IMG/VR virus record: IMGVR_UViG_3300035659_001804
Span: 1-23,630 of that record
From: a virus
Reading direction: 5' to 3' (one strand)
Length of the DNA: 23,630 nt
Under the pieces are notes generated by a model. It saw only the letters and a program-made list of their open reading frames with translations. It was not told the DNA's origin and made no database searches. Below are positions 7,857 through 15,204 of the stretch, one piece after another (the first letter of the stretch is position 1; each line of letters starts with the position of its first letter). The position numbers were made by a program, and so were the translations under genes.

Positions 7857-7864
7857 CGTAAGCT
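7857..7864 (+). promoter_or_regulatory. CGTAAGCT -10-type box, leaderless start
   Basis: TAAGCT ends six bases before the ATG at 7871. It lies in the 22-base gap after the helicase gene, with no Shine-Dalgarno. Confidence 0.6.
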
Positions 7865-7870
7865 CTCCCC

Positions 7871-8317
7871 ATGAGTCGAAAGTTCCGCATGACTGTCGAG
7901 GTGGAGGCGCCCGACGACGTCACGGACGCGCAGATGATGATGCGCGTGAAAGAGCGCGTTGGCCATTCCTCTACCCGCCGCAAAATCTTGGTGAGGAAGG
8001 TGACGGTCGAGGACTCGTCGCCCGTCGCCGGCGTCCAGGCGGCCTTCATTTACGACAGCGGTGGCCATTCCCCCTGCCATGCGGTCGTCAAGAAGAAGAA
8101 CGGCCCCTGGAGCGAGAATCGCTTCGGATTCTGCGGCGTGGAGCCCGTCATCGGGCCCGTCGGCAGCATCGACAGTCCTGACGGCGGCCTCTGCCACACG
8201 TGCGCAAAGTTCGTGTCCAAGGGAGACGATGGGAACTGGTACGTCAGGAAGGACGTTCCCATCCCGGGCCCGAAGGTCCGTGCCAGCCTCGACTGCGGAG
8301 GCTGCTTCGACGACTGA
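7871..8317 (+). CDS. Hypothetical Cys-rich protein (148 aa)
   Basis: Unrecognised protein. The N-terminal ~50 residues form a basic segment with KFRMTVEVEAPDDVTDAQMMMRVKERV. The C-terminal part contains spaced Cys/His pairs: SPCH, GFCG, LCHTCAKF and LDCGGCFDD. The two Cys-x2-Cys pairs (CHTC and CGGC) about 35-40 residues apart could bind zinc. The phrase DGGLCHTCAKFVSKGDDGNWYV resembles the cysteine-plus-aromatic layout of small treble-clef or ribbon modules, but I cannot assign a family. The start is set by the box ending six bases upstream. It lies between the helicase and the SIMPL gene. Confidence 0.75.
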   Translation: MSRKFRMTVEVEAPDDVTDAQMMMRVKERVGHSSTRRKILVRKVTVEDSSPVAGVQAAFIYDSGGHSPCHAVVKKKNGPWSENRFGFCGVEPVIGPVGSIDSPDGGLCHTCAKFVSKGDDGNWYVRKDVPIPGPKVRASLDCGGCFDD

Positions 8318-8323
8318 GGCCCG

Positions 8324-8341
8324 GCCGGTGTACCCTCCGGC
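8324..8341 (+). repeat. Inverted repeat framing a TGTACCCT box
   Basis: Five-base arms GCCGG (8324-8328) and CCGGC (8337-8341) exactly flank the box at 8329-8336 and end just before the ATG at 8342. Same arrangement as at 4700-4719, with different arm sequence. Confidence 0.5.
8329..8336 (+). promoter_or_regulatory. TGTACCCT -10-type box, leaderless start
   Basis: TACCCT ends five bases before the ATG at 8342. No Shine-Dalgarno. Confidence 0.6.
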
Positions 8342-9007
8342 ATGCGACACTTCCACGAACCGAGGACCATCGAAGTCAGGGCTGCCGGGATCGCGGACAC
8401 CGTGTTCCGCTCGACGTCCTTCAGGGCCAGTGTGAACACCAAGGGCGCCACCGGTCCGGAGGCCAAGGACAAGGCCAAGGAGCGCGTCGACCTCATATGG
8501 GGCGTCGTCCGCGATTTCTCCGAGCGCGCTGGCGTCGACAAGGACCATATCAGGACGACCTTCTCCGTCGACGCCGACCATCAGCACACCGGCTCCGAGT
8601 ACAAGTTCGTCGGATACAAGGCTATGTACACGATGTCCTTTACGGCCAAGAACGTCTCCGAGGCCACCGCGCTCCACGACGCGATCACGAGCATCGTCGG
8701 CGTCGAGAGCCCCACGCCCGTTTTCAACGTGGATGAGAGCATCGAGGTCCACCACAAGGCCTTCTCCGACGCCTTCGACAAGGCCAAGAAGATGTTCTCC
8801 AACCAGTGCGCCTCCGCCGGCCTGTCCGCCGACTCGTACGAGGTCGTCTCCTGGGATATCGACGAAGAGCGCCAGGTCAGCGGAAAGACTCTCTCGGCCT
8901 CGAACTCTCATCAGGCCCTGTCCGGCGTCAGCATGGAGCCGGGAAAGGCGTCCTTCGGCCTGACTGTCTCGTTCCAGTACGCGCTCAAGGGCGAGCCCGC
9001 GGTGTAA
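8342..9007 (+). CDS. SIMPL (DUF541) domain protein, cytoplasmic
   Basis: A 221-residue protein whose pattern fits the SIMPL/DUF541 family: an N-terminal strand (TIEVRAAGIADTVF), then RASVNTKGATGPEAKDKAKERVDLIWGVV, HIRTTFSVDA, the YKFVGYKAMYTMSFTAKNVSEATAL block and a C-terminal EVVSWDIDEE strand. Bacterial relatives are mostly exported or membrane-anchored and oligomeric; this one has no signal peptide or membrane helix, so it should be cytoplasmic. Its role in a phage is unknown. Its TAA stop lies inside the promoter box of the following nuclease gene. Family call is by motif reading, moderately sure. Confidence 0.75.
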   Translation: MRHFHEPRTIEVRAAGIADTVFRSTSFRASVNTKGATGPEAKDKAKERVDLIWGVVRDFSERAGVDKDHIRTTFSVDADHQHTGSEYKFVGYKAMYTMSFTAKNVSEATALHDAITSIVGVESPTPVFNVDESIEVHHKAFSDAFDKAKKMFSNQCASAGLSADSYEVVSWDIDEERQVSGKTLSASNSHQALSGVSMEPGKASFGLTVSFQYALKGEPAV

Positions 9008-9010
9008 AAT
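9003..9010 (+). promoter_or_regulatory. TGTAAAAT -10-type box overlapping a stop codon
   Basis: TAAAAT, the closest of the set to a textbook -10, ends six bases before the ATG at 9017. Its TAA is the stop codon of the SIMPL gene. Confidence 0.65.
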
Positions 9011-9016
9011 GCCCGC

Positions 9017-10006
9017 ATGTCCGAAATTCGCCTCTTGACCTCCTCCGACGAGCACCTCGCAGATCTCGCCCCGGGCTTCAGGAAGGACGACTACCGGGCC
9101 TCGATTCTCCAGAAGATCGAGTGGCAGGGCGACATGGCCAGGCGGTTCAAGGCCGACGCCGTCCTCCGCGGCGGCGACTTCTTCCACGTGAAGGCCGCGA
9201 ACAAGACGACCATGCGGACCATGGCGATGGCCGCCCGCATCCACCGCAAGTACCCCTGTCCGACGTTCGCCATGCCCGGGAACCACGACATGTCGAACAA
9301 CGACCCCGACTCAGTCCCCGGGCAGCCCCTTGGCGTCATGTTCGAGTCCGGCGTGTTCAAGCCCATGCGCGACGAAACGTTCGTCTCCGGGAGCATGAAG
9401 CTCCGCGTCGTCGGCGTCCCGTACACGACCGACATCGACGTGGACGGCATACACGACCTCGTCAGGAAGAAGGACGAGACGTACACGGTCGCGTTCGTTC
9501 ACGCCCTCGCAGCCATGGCCCCGGAGGAGCGCATCCAATCGTTCTTCAACGAGCGCGTCTTCGACTACCGTGACCTCGTGTTCGACGGATGCCCCGACGT
9601 CTATGTGTTCGGCCACTATCACAAGGATCAGGGGGTCGTCGAGCACCTAGGCGTCAAGTTCGTGAACCTCGGAGCCATATCCAGGGGGGCCCTTACGTTC
9701 GAGAACATGGACCGTAAGCCCAAGGTCTCTCTGATCAAGGCCGACTCTACGGGCATCTACGTCGAAGAGCATGTCGTCCCTCACGAGGACGCCTCCCAGG
9801 TTTTTGACCTGGACAGGAAGAAGCGCCTGGACGAGGAACGAAGGTCCTTGGACGACTTCATATCTCAGCTCCGGAGCAATGCCGACATGGCGTCCGAGTC
9901 CTCCATGGAGGCTCGCAAGAAGGAGCTCGACGGATATCCTGACGATCTCAGAAAGCTAGCCCTGTCCACCCTCGAGGCCGCCGAGGCCGGAGTCCTCGAC
10001 GAGTAG
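9017..10006 (+). CDS. sbcD: SbcD/Mre11-like metallophosphoesterase nuclease
   Basis: A 329-residue two-metal nuclease for DNA-end or hairpin processing, normally partnered with SbcC/Rad50. The metal-site motifs are complete: DEH (D11, H13), GGD (D54), GNHD (N89, H90, D91), H162 in FVHA, and GHYH (H200, H202). A C-terminal capping region (~250-329; DLDRKKRLDEERRSLDDFISQL) is helical and would bind the partner ATPase. The partner here may be the Rad50-like half-ATPase at 12540-13187. The start is fixed by the TGTAAAAT box six bases upstream. The next gene begins 11 bases after its stop. Confidence 0.93.
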   Translation: MSEIRLLTSSDEHLADLAPGFRKDDYRASILQKIEWQGDMARRFKADAVLRGGDFFHVKAANKTTMRTMAMAARIHRKYPCPTFAMPGNHDMSNNDPDSVPGQPLGVMFESGVFKPMRDETFVSGSMKLRVVGVPYTTDIDVDGIHDLVRKKDETYTVAFVHALAAMAPEERIQSFFNERVFDYRDLVFDGCPDVYVFGHYHKDQGVVEHLGVKFVNLGAISRGALTFENMDRKPKVSLIKADSTGIYVEEHVVPHEDASQVFDLDRKKRLDEERRSLDDFISQLRSNADMASESSMEARKKELDGYPDDLRKLALSTLEAAEAGVLDE

Positions 10007-10009
10007 AGT
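10002..10009 (+). promoter_or_regulatory. Weak -10-like box before the Cas4-like gene
   Basis: AGTAGAGT contains TAGAGT, which overlaps the SbcD stop and ends eight bases before the ATG at 10018. It lacks the usual TG/CG and its spacing is off by two, so it is only a possible member of the series. Confidence 0.3.
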
Positions 10010-10017
10010 CCGACCTG

Positions 10018-10866
10018 ATGTCCTACGATATCTACCTGAGCTACTCCGGACGTAAGTCCTACCTGGTGTGCCCCCTCCAGTACAAGTATAGGTACATCCT
10101 CAAGGACAAGAGCCGCGGAGACCCGCGCGGGTCCATCTTCGGGTCCGCCATCGGACGCGTGTTCCAATGGTTCTACGACAGGAAGCTGTGGGCGGAGCCT
10201 GACCCGGTCGCCGCCTGCCTCGCAGTCGTTGACGACGCACTGGACTCCGTCCTTCGTGAGGAGAAGCTCGATCCTTCGACAGATCCGGGGTTCCGCATGA
10301 TGACCCGCCAGGACATGCTCCTTTACATCCCGCCGGGCGTCGAAACCATCAGGAAGCTCGGGCTCCTCACGGTCAACAGCCGCGCCGAGGTTGACCTGAC
10401 CGTCCTGTACGGGAACGACAAATATGGGATGTCCATAAAACTTGGGGGCCGCGCCGACTTCATCCATAGTCCGGACATGCGGGACGTCTCCATCGTCGAC
10501 GGGAAGGCGAGCAAACACAGGGAGAAGTATGTCGACGCCGAACAGCTTATCTGGTACGCCGTACAGCACTACATCAAATACCGGGTGGCCCCGACCAAGA
10601 TCGGGTTTCTCTTCTGGTCATTCCCTGACGACCCGATCAAGTGGGTCGCATACGACAGCCAGGCGATGCGGGCCTCCGTCGACCAGACCTTCGACGTAGC
10701 CAAGAAGATCCAGCTGAAGTCTTTCGACGCCACCCCTTCCGGCGAGTGCCACCGTTGCAGCTACAAGGACAAGTGCGAGGAAGGCCGGAAGCACATAGCC
10801 CACCGTCGCAAGGAGACTGGGGGCGGATATATCGAGAACTCGATGTTCGACCTTGAAGGATTCTGA
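10018..10866 (+). CDS. PD-(D/E)XK nuclease, Cas4/RecB-like with Fe-S cysteines
   Basis: A 282-residue exonuclease-type protein. It opens with the family's LSYSGRKSYLVCPLQYKYRY block carrying C18. The catalytic core shows GRADFI followed by IVDGKAS (D161-x-K163) and the downstream YVDAEQLIWYA helix. Near the C-terminus a Cys-x2-Cys-x5-Cys (C244, C247, C253) follows. One N-terminal and three C-terminal cysteines are the Cas4/AddB arrangement for a 4Fe-4S cluster. No cas genes or repeats are nearby, so a recombination or replication role beside SbcD is more likely than CRISPR adaptation. The gene has no Shine-Dalgarno. Confidence 0.88.
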   Translation: MSYDIYLSYSGRKSYLVCPLQYKYRYILKDKSRGDPRGSIFGSAIGRVFQWFYDRKLWAEPDPVAACLAVVDDALDSVLREEKLDPSTDPGFRMMTRQDMLLYIPPGVETIRKLGLLTVNSRAEVDLTVLYGNDKYGMSIKLGGRADFIHSPDMRDVSIVDGKASKHREKYVDAEQLIWYAVQHYIKYRVAPTKIGFLFWSFPDDPIKWVAYDSQAMRASVDQTFDVAKKIQLKSFDATPSGECHRCSYKDKCEEGRKHIAHRRKETGGGYIENSMFDLEGF

Positions 10867-10889
10867 TGTAAGCTGGCCCTGAGAGGAGG
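10867..10889 (+). promoter_or_regulatory. TGTAAGCT box with short leader and perfect AGGAGG
   Basis: TGTAAGCT (10867-10874) is the same box type, but here the ATG is 21 bases further on and a perfect AGGAGG (10884-10889) sits six bases before it. This is the leadered counterpart of the leaderless starts and probably heads the long overlapping run to 15728. Confidence 0.6.
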
Positions 10890-10895
10890 ACGACC

Positions 10896-11189
10896 ATGGT
10901 GGCAGACGACAAGGGGATCGAGGACGTCGATGTTCGGTTCAAGACCCTTCTGAAGCGCAAAGAGACGGTCCAGCAGAGCAAGGTCCAGGTGGAGGCCGAG
11001 CTGTCGGCTCGAAAGAGGGCGTTGAAGGAAGCGATGGAGGCCTGCAAGAAGGCCGGGTACGACCCGGACAACCTTCAGGACGAGATCTCCCGGGCCAAGG
11101 AGGTCCTCGCGATAAAGCTCGACAACTTCTCGGCAGACATAGACGCCGCCGAGGCCGCGATGCGTCCGATGCTCAAGGAGATCGGCTGA
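10896..11189 (+). CDS. Small coiled-coil protein (97 aa)
   Basis: Mostly charged heptad-like helix with no recognised domain: RFKTLLKRKETVQQSKVQVE, then AELSARKRALKEAMEACKKA, a break at GYDPDNLQDE, and a second helix ending in AAMRPMLKEIG. Two antiparallel helices with a turn would resemble a short coiled-coil hairpin like those of SMC/Rad50 arms, but no hook CxxC is present. Perfect AGGAGG six bases before the ATG. It leads the run that also contains the clamp-like and Rad50-like genes, so a DNA-processing role is possible but unproven. Confidence 0.75.
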   Translation: MVADDKGIEDVDVRFKTLLKRKETVQQSKVQVEAELSARKRALKEAMEACKKAGYDPDNLQDEISRAKEVLAIKLDNFSADIDAAEAAMRPMLKEIG

Positions 11190-11191
11190 TC

Positions 11192-11425
11192 TTGGACTTC
11201 CTGGAGTGCGACGAGTGCCGTGTCAAGGCGGGTAGCCCCATCCTGTGCGCTGACTGCCTTGCCCGGCGATCTGAGCTCGGCCGTACCGGCCACTGTCGTC
11301 CTCCCCGCGACGTGTCCCCCGAGCTCGTCCGAGCCGCCCAGGAGCATGACAGGAGGATGGCGGAGCCGTGGGACCCGCCTCCTGGCTTCTCGATAGAGCT
11401 CATTGAATCGCCGAGGCCCGAGTAA
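11192..11425 (+). CDS. Small zinc-ribbon-like protein (77 aa), TTG start
   Basis: Starts at TTG 11192, two bases after the previous stop, with AAGGAG about 11 bases upstream. The N-terminus contains two Cys-x2-Cys pairs (CDEC and CADC) 9 residues apart, consistent with a single zinc ribbon, followed by a Pro/Arg-rich tail (RPPRDVSPELVRAAQEHD, WDPPPGF). Function unknown; small zinc-binding proteins in phage replication clusters often regulate or bridge partners, but nothing here shows that. Its TAA overlaps the ATG of the clamp-like gene (TAATG). Confidence 0.7.
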   Translation: MDFLECDECRVKAGSPILCADCLARRSELGRTGHCRPPRDVSPELVRAAQEHDRRMAEPWDPPPGFSIELIESPRPE

Positions 11426-12543
11426 TGCCGACTTTTTCTTTCTCCCCGGACGCCCTCAGGAAGGGCTTTGCTGTCGCCAAGATCGTGAAGCCCATGACCG
11501 GGGACTTCGTCCTGAAGATATCCGACGGTTCGCTCTCCATCCTGTCCTCCGACAGGCGCCGGTTTGCGCGGGCTGAGGTCGTACCCGCTTCCTCCGACGC
11601 CCCGGACGGCTTTTCTTCCGACGAATACTTCCTTCCGGCCGACCGTCAGGCCTTCTTCGACTCGAACCTGGACTCAGTCTCCCTCGTGACTGGAGAGAAG
11701 GGCCTGACGGTCAGGACCGAGGGGTCCGGCCAGTCAAGGCAGGCCTCCGTCAGGAAGCGCGCGGACCTCTCCAGGAGGCCCCCTATGCCCTCACGCCCTC
11801 ATATCTCCGGGTCCACTCTCCGGGCTTCCGGGTTCGAAGAGCTCATCAGGCAGGTCTCGTGCTCCGCGCTCGTAAAGGAGACGAAGACGGACGAGGACAT
11901 GAGGGTGAACCAGGTTCACTTTTATCCTGACGAGTCTTGCGCTGTCGCCAACGCCCGGTTTTATGCCTCTGTGGCCACGATGCCTGGGCTCTCTCTCGAT
12001 CTCTCCGTGGTCAGTGCGGACCTCCCGCTCATCCGGTCTTTCTGCGCCCGGCTGGGCGACTCGGACGTCGTGGTCGGAAGGGACAAATCGCACCTGTTCA
12101 TCTCCGATCCGGCGACCGGATCGTGCGTCTCCTTTAGCAGGGTTTCCTCCGTCAAGCCTCCTCTGCACCTTGCCCCGGAGGCCGGGTATCAGGTCATCAT
12201 GTCCGTCGACAGGGACCAATTCGTCAAGAGCCTCACCTGGTGTGCGATGGCCGTGGAGGGGACCCAGAGAATCTCCTTCCGTGCGTCCGGTGAAAAGATG
12301 GACCTTCTGAACGGCTCCCAGGAGGTGTCGAGCCTTCCCGTGTCCTTCGTTGCCGGCGCTGAACTGTCCGCCGACTTTCCTGTGAAGACCCTGGGCGGGA
12401 TAGTTAAGTACCTCGGTGACGGCCGCGCTCTCCTGAAGTACGGGAACCCGAAGTTCCCGGACGTCCTGGAAATCGCCGAGGAGTCCGCCGACGGCTCCGT
12501 GCGCGCCCGGCATTTCGTCAGCAGCATGAAGGAGCGCAAGTGA
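11425..12543 (+). CDS. dnaN: Sliding-clamp-like protein (DnaN/beta fold)
   Basis: At 372 aa it matches the length of bacterial beta clamps, whose dimer encircles DNA to hold the polymerase. The call rests on overall pattern: an N-terminal PTFSFSPDALRKGFAVAKIV helix-strand start, a middle-domain block (VNQVHFYPDESCAVANARFY, then LPLIRSFCARLGDSDVVVGR) and a third domain starting IMSVDRDQFVKSLTWC. The C-terminal end is HFVSSMKERK rather than the classical MPMR/L. A DnaX-type loader is encoded 3 kb downstream, which supports the assignment. It overlaps the next gene by GTGA. Symbol given with reserve; it could be another DNA-polymerase accessory protein. Confidence 0.62.
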   Translation: MPTFSFSPDALRKGFAVAKIVKPMTGDFVLKISDGSLSILSSDRRRFARAEVVPASSDAPDGFSSDEYFLPADRQAFFDSNLDSVSLVTGEKGLTVRTEGSGQSRQASVRKRADLSRRPPMPSRPHISGSTLRASGFEELIRQVSCSALVKETKTDEDMRVNQVHFYPDESCAVANARFYASVATMPGLSLDLSVVSADLPLIRSFCARLGDSDVVVGRDKSHLFISDPATGSCVSFSRVSSVKPPLHLAPEAGYQVIMSVDRDQFVKSLTWCAMAVEGTQRISFRASGEKMDLLNGSQEVSSLPVSFVAGAELSADFPVKTLGGIVKYLGDGRALLKYGNPKFPDVLEIAEESADGSVRARHFVSSMKERK

Positions 12544-13187
12544 ACACCCTCCTTGAGAAAAGGCTGTCCGACGTTCGCGACGGGGTCCAGCACCTCACCT
12601 CGTACAGGAGCGTCCTGCAGGCACAGATCGACTCTCTCGAGTCCGACGAAAAGAAGCTCCGCTACAGGTCCGACCTTCACCAAAAGTGCTCTGAGGTCTT
12701 CAAGACCTGGCTTGAGGACTCGATGAAGAAGAACGTTGACTCGATGGCCGAGCTGGCCACCACCGGCCTCCGGCACGTGGTCTACGATCAGGAGCTGACC
12801 TTCAAGATCAAGCAGGAACCCAAGTACAACCGTCTCTCCATGCGATTCGTCCTCGAAGAGGACGGCAACGAGGGCGATCCTCTCTCTTCTTACGGTGGAG
12901 GTACGGCCGTGATAATCTCCCTCGTCCTTCGCATCGCCGTGATGGCGAGGATGAAGATGGCGAACCTTCTTCTCCTCGACGAGTCAATGGTGGCTCTCGC
13001 CAACGCGTACGTCCCCCTCGCCGCTTCCTTCATGCGCCAGCTGTCCGAACAGACGGGCGTGAACATACTCATGGTCACGCACAACCCTGAGTTCCTGAAC
13101 CACGCTCACGTAGCGTACGAGGGCCATAAGGACGGGAGCTTGAAGCTGAAGAGGCTCAGAGTGAGCCACAGCGACGACCAGTCCTGA
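12540..13187 (+). CDS. Rad50/SbcC-like ATPase, C-terminal half only
   Basis: A 215-residue protein with the C-terminal ABC half of Rad50/SbcC/SMC: a short coiled coil (~1-70), the signature loop SYGGG (117-121), Walker B LLLLDE (D147, E148) and an H-loop VTHN (H181). No Walker A (P-loop) or Q-loop is present in it or in any neighbouring gene, so it cannot bind ATP in the normal way alone. It may pair with an N-terminal half encoded elsewhere, or act as a regulator of the SbcD-like nuclease. GTG start overlapping the clamp stop (GTGA), with AAGGAG five bases upstream, indicates translational coupling. Confidence 0.85.
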   Translation: MNTLLEKRLSDVRDGVQHLTSYRSVLQAQIDSLESDEKKLRYRSDLHQKCSEVFKTWLEDSMKKNVDSMAELATTGLRHVVYDQELTFKIKQEPKYNRLSMRFVLEEDGNEGDPLSSYGGGTAVIISLVLRIAVMARMKMANLLLLDESMVALANAYVPLAASFMRQLSEQTGVNILMVTHNPEFLNHAHVAYEGHKDGSLKLKRLRVSHSDDQS

Positions 13188-13205
13188 CGCAGAACCAGGA
13201 TCCTC

Positions 13206-13817
13206 GTGAAGACCAGGGAAGACATAGAGAAGCGCCTTCGGAAGCTCAGGGAAAGGTATGCTCGCAAGTATGTGGAGGCCTCCCAGCAGAGGATCCACGT
13301 GAACTGCGTTCACAACTATGAGCACATGCCGTCCCCCGTTCCTACCGCCCCCGTGCCCAAAGTGCGGGCCGAGGGCAAGATGGTCCCCAGCCGCCGGGTC
13401 TCACTCGTCGTCCTCAACGAGGACAAGCCGATATGCCTTTGCATGTACGGGTCCGGAGACCCGTCCGGCTGGAACGGCGACATATGTGACAGCGATGAAG
13501 TGGCGAGGGCCTGCAAGGTTTTCACCCCGTCGGTCGACCTCGATCAGGCCAAGCAGGACTTCCTTGAGCTCATGGCGGACGACGAGTACGTCTTCAACAA
13601 CTACAGGGACGTGGCAACCCTCCAGTGGGTTCTCGGCGAGCGCGTGCATGAGCTGCCTCTCACCCTCCTCGAGCGGTTTGGCTTCTGGATTCGGGCCAAG
13701 CTCTTTAGACCCTCAAAGCCGACGCACCTCCTCCCGCCCGAGTCTCTTTCGAAGGACCTGTGGGGTAGTCCGTCACCCAACACTCCGCCTGAGACCGGGC
13801 AGGACGGTGAACCGTGA
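13206..13817 (+). CDS. Hypothetical phage protein with spaced cysteine motif
   Basis: A 203-residue protein with a GTG start and AGGA about six bases upstream. Residues 1-25 are a basic helix (EDIEKRLRKLRERYARKYVE). A Cys-containing region then follows: VNCVHNYEH, CLCMYGSGDPSGWNGDICD and ARACKVFTP. The four spaced cysteines (NC, CLC, IC, AC) suggest a metal or Fe-S site. A DFLELMADDEYVFNNYRDVATLQWVLGE helical segment follows, and a Pro-rich tail ends the protein. No family assigned. It sits directly after the Rad50-like half and overlaps the next gene by GTGA. Confidence 0.7.
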   Translation: MKTREDIEKRLRKLRERYARKYVEASQQRIHVNCVHNYEHMPSPVPTAPVPKVRAEGKMVPSRRVSLVVLNEDKPICLCMYGSGDPSGWNGDICDSDEVARACKVFTPSVDLDQAKQDFLELMADDEYVFNNYRDVATLQWVLGERVHELPLTLLERFGFWIRAKLFRPSKPTHLLPPESLSKDLWGSPSPNTPPETGQDGEP

Positions 13818-14407
13818 TTCTCCTGAAGATCCTCGACCACGACCTCCACAGGTCTAAGAAGGGTCTGGACGCCGTCCCCCTCTGGATGGAGACCCCCGCG
13901 AAGAAGGGCTTCCTTCCTGCCGTGGTGAGCTCGAGTCGCAGCAACAAGTTTCTCGTCTCCAGGAAGCTGACGAAGGACGACAGGATCCGTTCCGGAGTCT
14001 TCACCCACGACTCCGACAGGATTGACGACGTTATCGGCGATATGGCATCCGCGGCCTACGCTCTCTCCCTGACAGAGAAGTGGCCGAACGTCTTCTCCGG
14101 GAAGACGGCGGCGACCAAGGCCTTTGCCTACGTGCAGAGTGCCGCCGGCGTCAGCTCCCAGCCGCACGCATGCCTCGTCCCTGACTCATGGACCCCTGAG
14201 GCCCTGTCCAAGTCCATGGGCGGGGACACCGACTCCGGCGTGTACAGGAAGATCTGTAGGGTCTATCCGTGCAAGGTCTCCTTCCCGGTATTCCTCTCGA
14301 GGCCGGACTTCGTCGGGATGTACACTCAGTTCGTCGGCGGCAGGTCCAGCATCGTTCTTCATAACGTGAAGAACGGGTTTGCGTTCTGCCCGCCCGCCGG
14401 GGGCTGA
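13814..14407 (+). CDS. Hypothetical protein (197 aa)
   Basis: I do not recognise it. GTG start overlapping the previous TGA. The N-terminus reads ILLKILDHDLHRSKKGLDAV. The middle contains a helical stretch (DDVIGDMASAAYALSLTEKW), and the C-terminal half has a hydrophobic segment (VYPCKVSFPVFLSRPDFVGM) and ends VKNGFAFCPPAGG. No signal peptide or membrane helix. The TGA stop shares its A with the ATG of the primase gene, so it is probably co-translated with primase; a replication role is an inference from position only. Confidence 0.7.
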   Translation: MILLKILDHDLHRSKKGLDAVPLWMETPAKKGFLPAVVSSSRSNKFLVSRKLTKDDRIRSGVFTHDSDRIDDVIGDMASAAYALSLTEKWPNVFSGKTAATKAFAYVQSAAGVSSQPHACLVPDSWTPEALSKSMGGDTDSGVYRKICRVYPCKVSFPVFLSRPDFVGMYTQFVGGRSSIVLHNVKNGFAFCPPAGG

Positions 14408-15204
14408 TGTTCGTAGAGCAGTTTCTTGACTGGGCGCACGCCGGTCTCCTGGAGAGCGAAGAAGCTCAGGCGTACCTCTCGGGGAGGGGCGTGTCCAAGG
14501 ACCAGTGGGCCCGGCATCGTCTCGGTTATGTGGCCGGGGACTTCGACGTCGACCCGCAGTCGCATCCCGGCCATTCCGACGACTGCTCTGACAAAGAGAA
14601 GAGGGCTTTCTGGTGTGACGCGTGCCGTTATAGGCAGTGGTCCTCCGTTTGGGAGGAGATTGAGGGCGTCGGCAGAGACCGTGTTGTGGGCCGAAAGATT
14701 CTCGGCTGCGTTGTGTTCCCCCTGACCTCGTACTCCGGATCTGTTGTCGGGTTCCAGGTCAGGTCCATAGCCGAGAAGTCCTACGATACCTTCGTCCTTC
14801 AGCGCCGCCCTGAGGGTTATTTCTTCGGATCGCAGATGAACTTCCGCGAGATATGGGCCTCCAAGGAGGTCGTCCTCGTGGAGGGACCTGGCGATCACCT
14901 GATCATGGAGCGCCTCGCTACGCCGAATGTTCTCGCCCTCACTACGTCCGGCCTGAGCAAGTCCCAGATGCAGTTTGTGCGCCGCTTCGCCCGTAGGGTC
15001 ATCATGTGTTTGGACATGGATGAGGCCGGGAGGAGGGGAGTGAAGTCGTTCTTGGAGAGGAACGGATCCGGGTTCGATGTCGTCGACGTAAGATATCCTC
15101 GCATCGGGCCTAAGGACAAAGATCCTGGCGACTACTGGAAGAGGGTCGGGGACGAGGCCTTCACCCGATACTTCAACAAGGCTCTCGAGCGGAGGAACGC
15201 ATGA
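14407..15204 (+). CDS. DnaG-type TOPRIM primase, short and lacking the N-terminal zinc domain
   Basis: Likely makes RNA primers for replication. At 265 aa it is less than half the length of bacterial DnaG. An N-terminal DnaG-like block (AYLSGRGVSKDQWARHRLGY) is followed by an insertion with H53, H56, C60, C70 and C73 that might bind metal in place of the missing CHC2 zinc finger. A core stretch (FPLTSYSGSVVGFQVRSIAE, then SYDTFVLQ) leads to the TOPRIM domain: VEGPGD (E159, D163) and CLDMDEAG (D203, D205). No helicase-binding domain is present. It overlaps neighbours on both sides (TGATG and ATGA). A TOPRIM protein of another function is less likely given this core. Confidence 0.82.
   Translation: MFVEQFLDWAHAGLLESEEAQAYLSGRGVSKDQWARHRLGYVAGDFDVDPQSHPGHSDDCSDKEKRAFWCDACRYRQWSSVWEEIEGVGRDRVVGRKILGCVVFPLTSYSGSVVGFQVRSIAEKSYDTFVLQRRPEGYFFGSQMNFREIWASKEVVLVEGPGDHLIMERLATPNVLALTTSGLSKSQMQFVRRFARRVIMCLDMDEAGRRGVKSFLERNGSGFDVVDVRYPRIGPKDKDPGDYWKRVGDEAFTRYFNKALERRNA

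Noticed and set aside
6715-8049. 444-codon minus-strand open frame
   Set aside because: Antisense shadow of the RecD2-like helicase, whose motifs are all intact on the + strand.
7709-9286. 525-codon minus-strand open frame
   Set aside because: It spans four convincing + strand genes and the promoter boxes between them and has no recognisable motif.
10018-10866. Cas4-like nuclease as a sign of a CRISPR system
   Set aside because: No repeat array, cas1 or cas2 is present; such nucleases are common in phage replication clusters.
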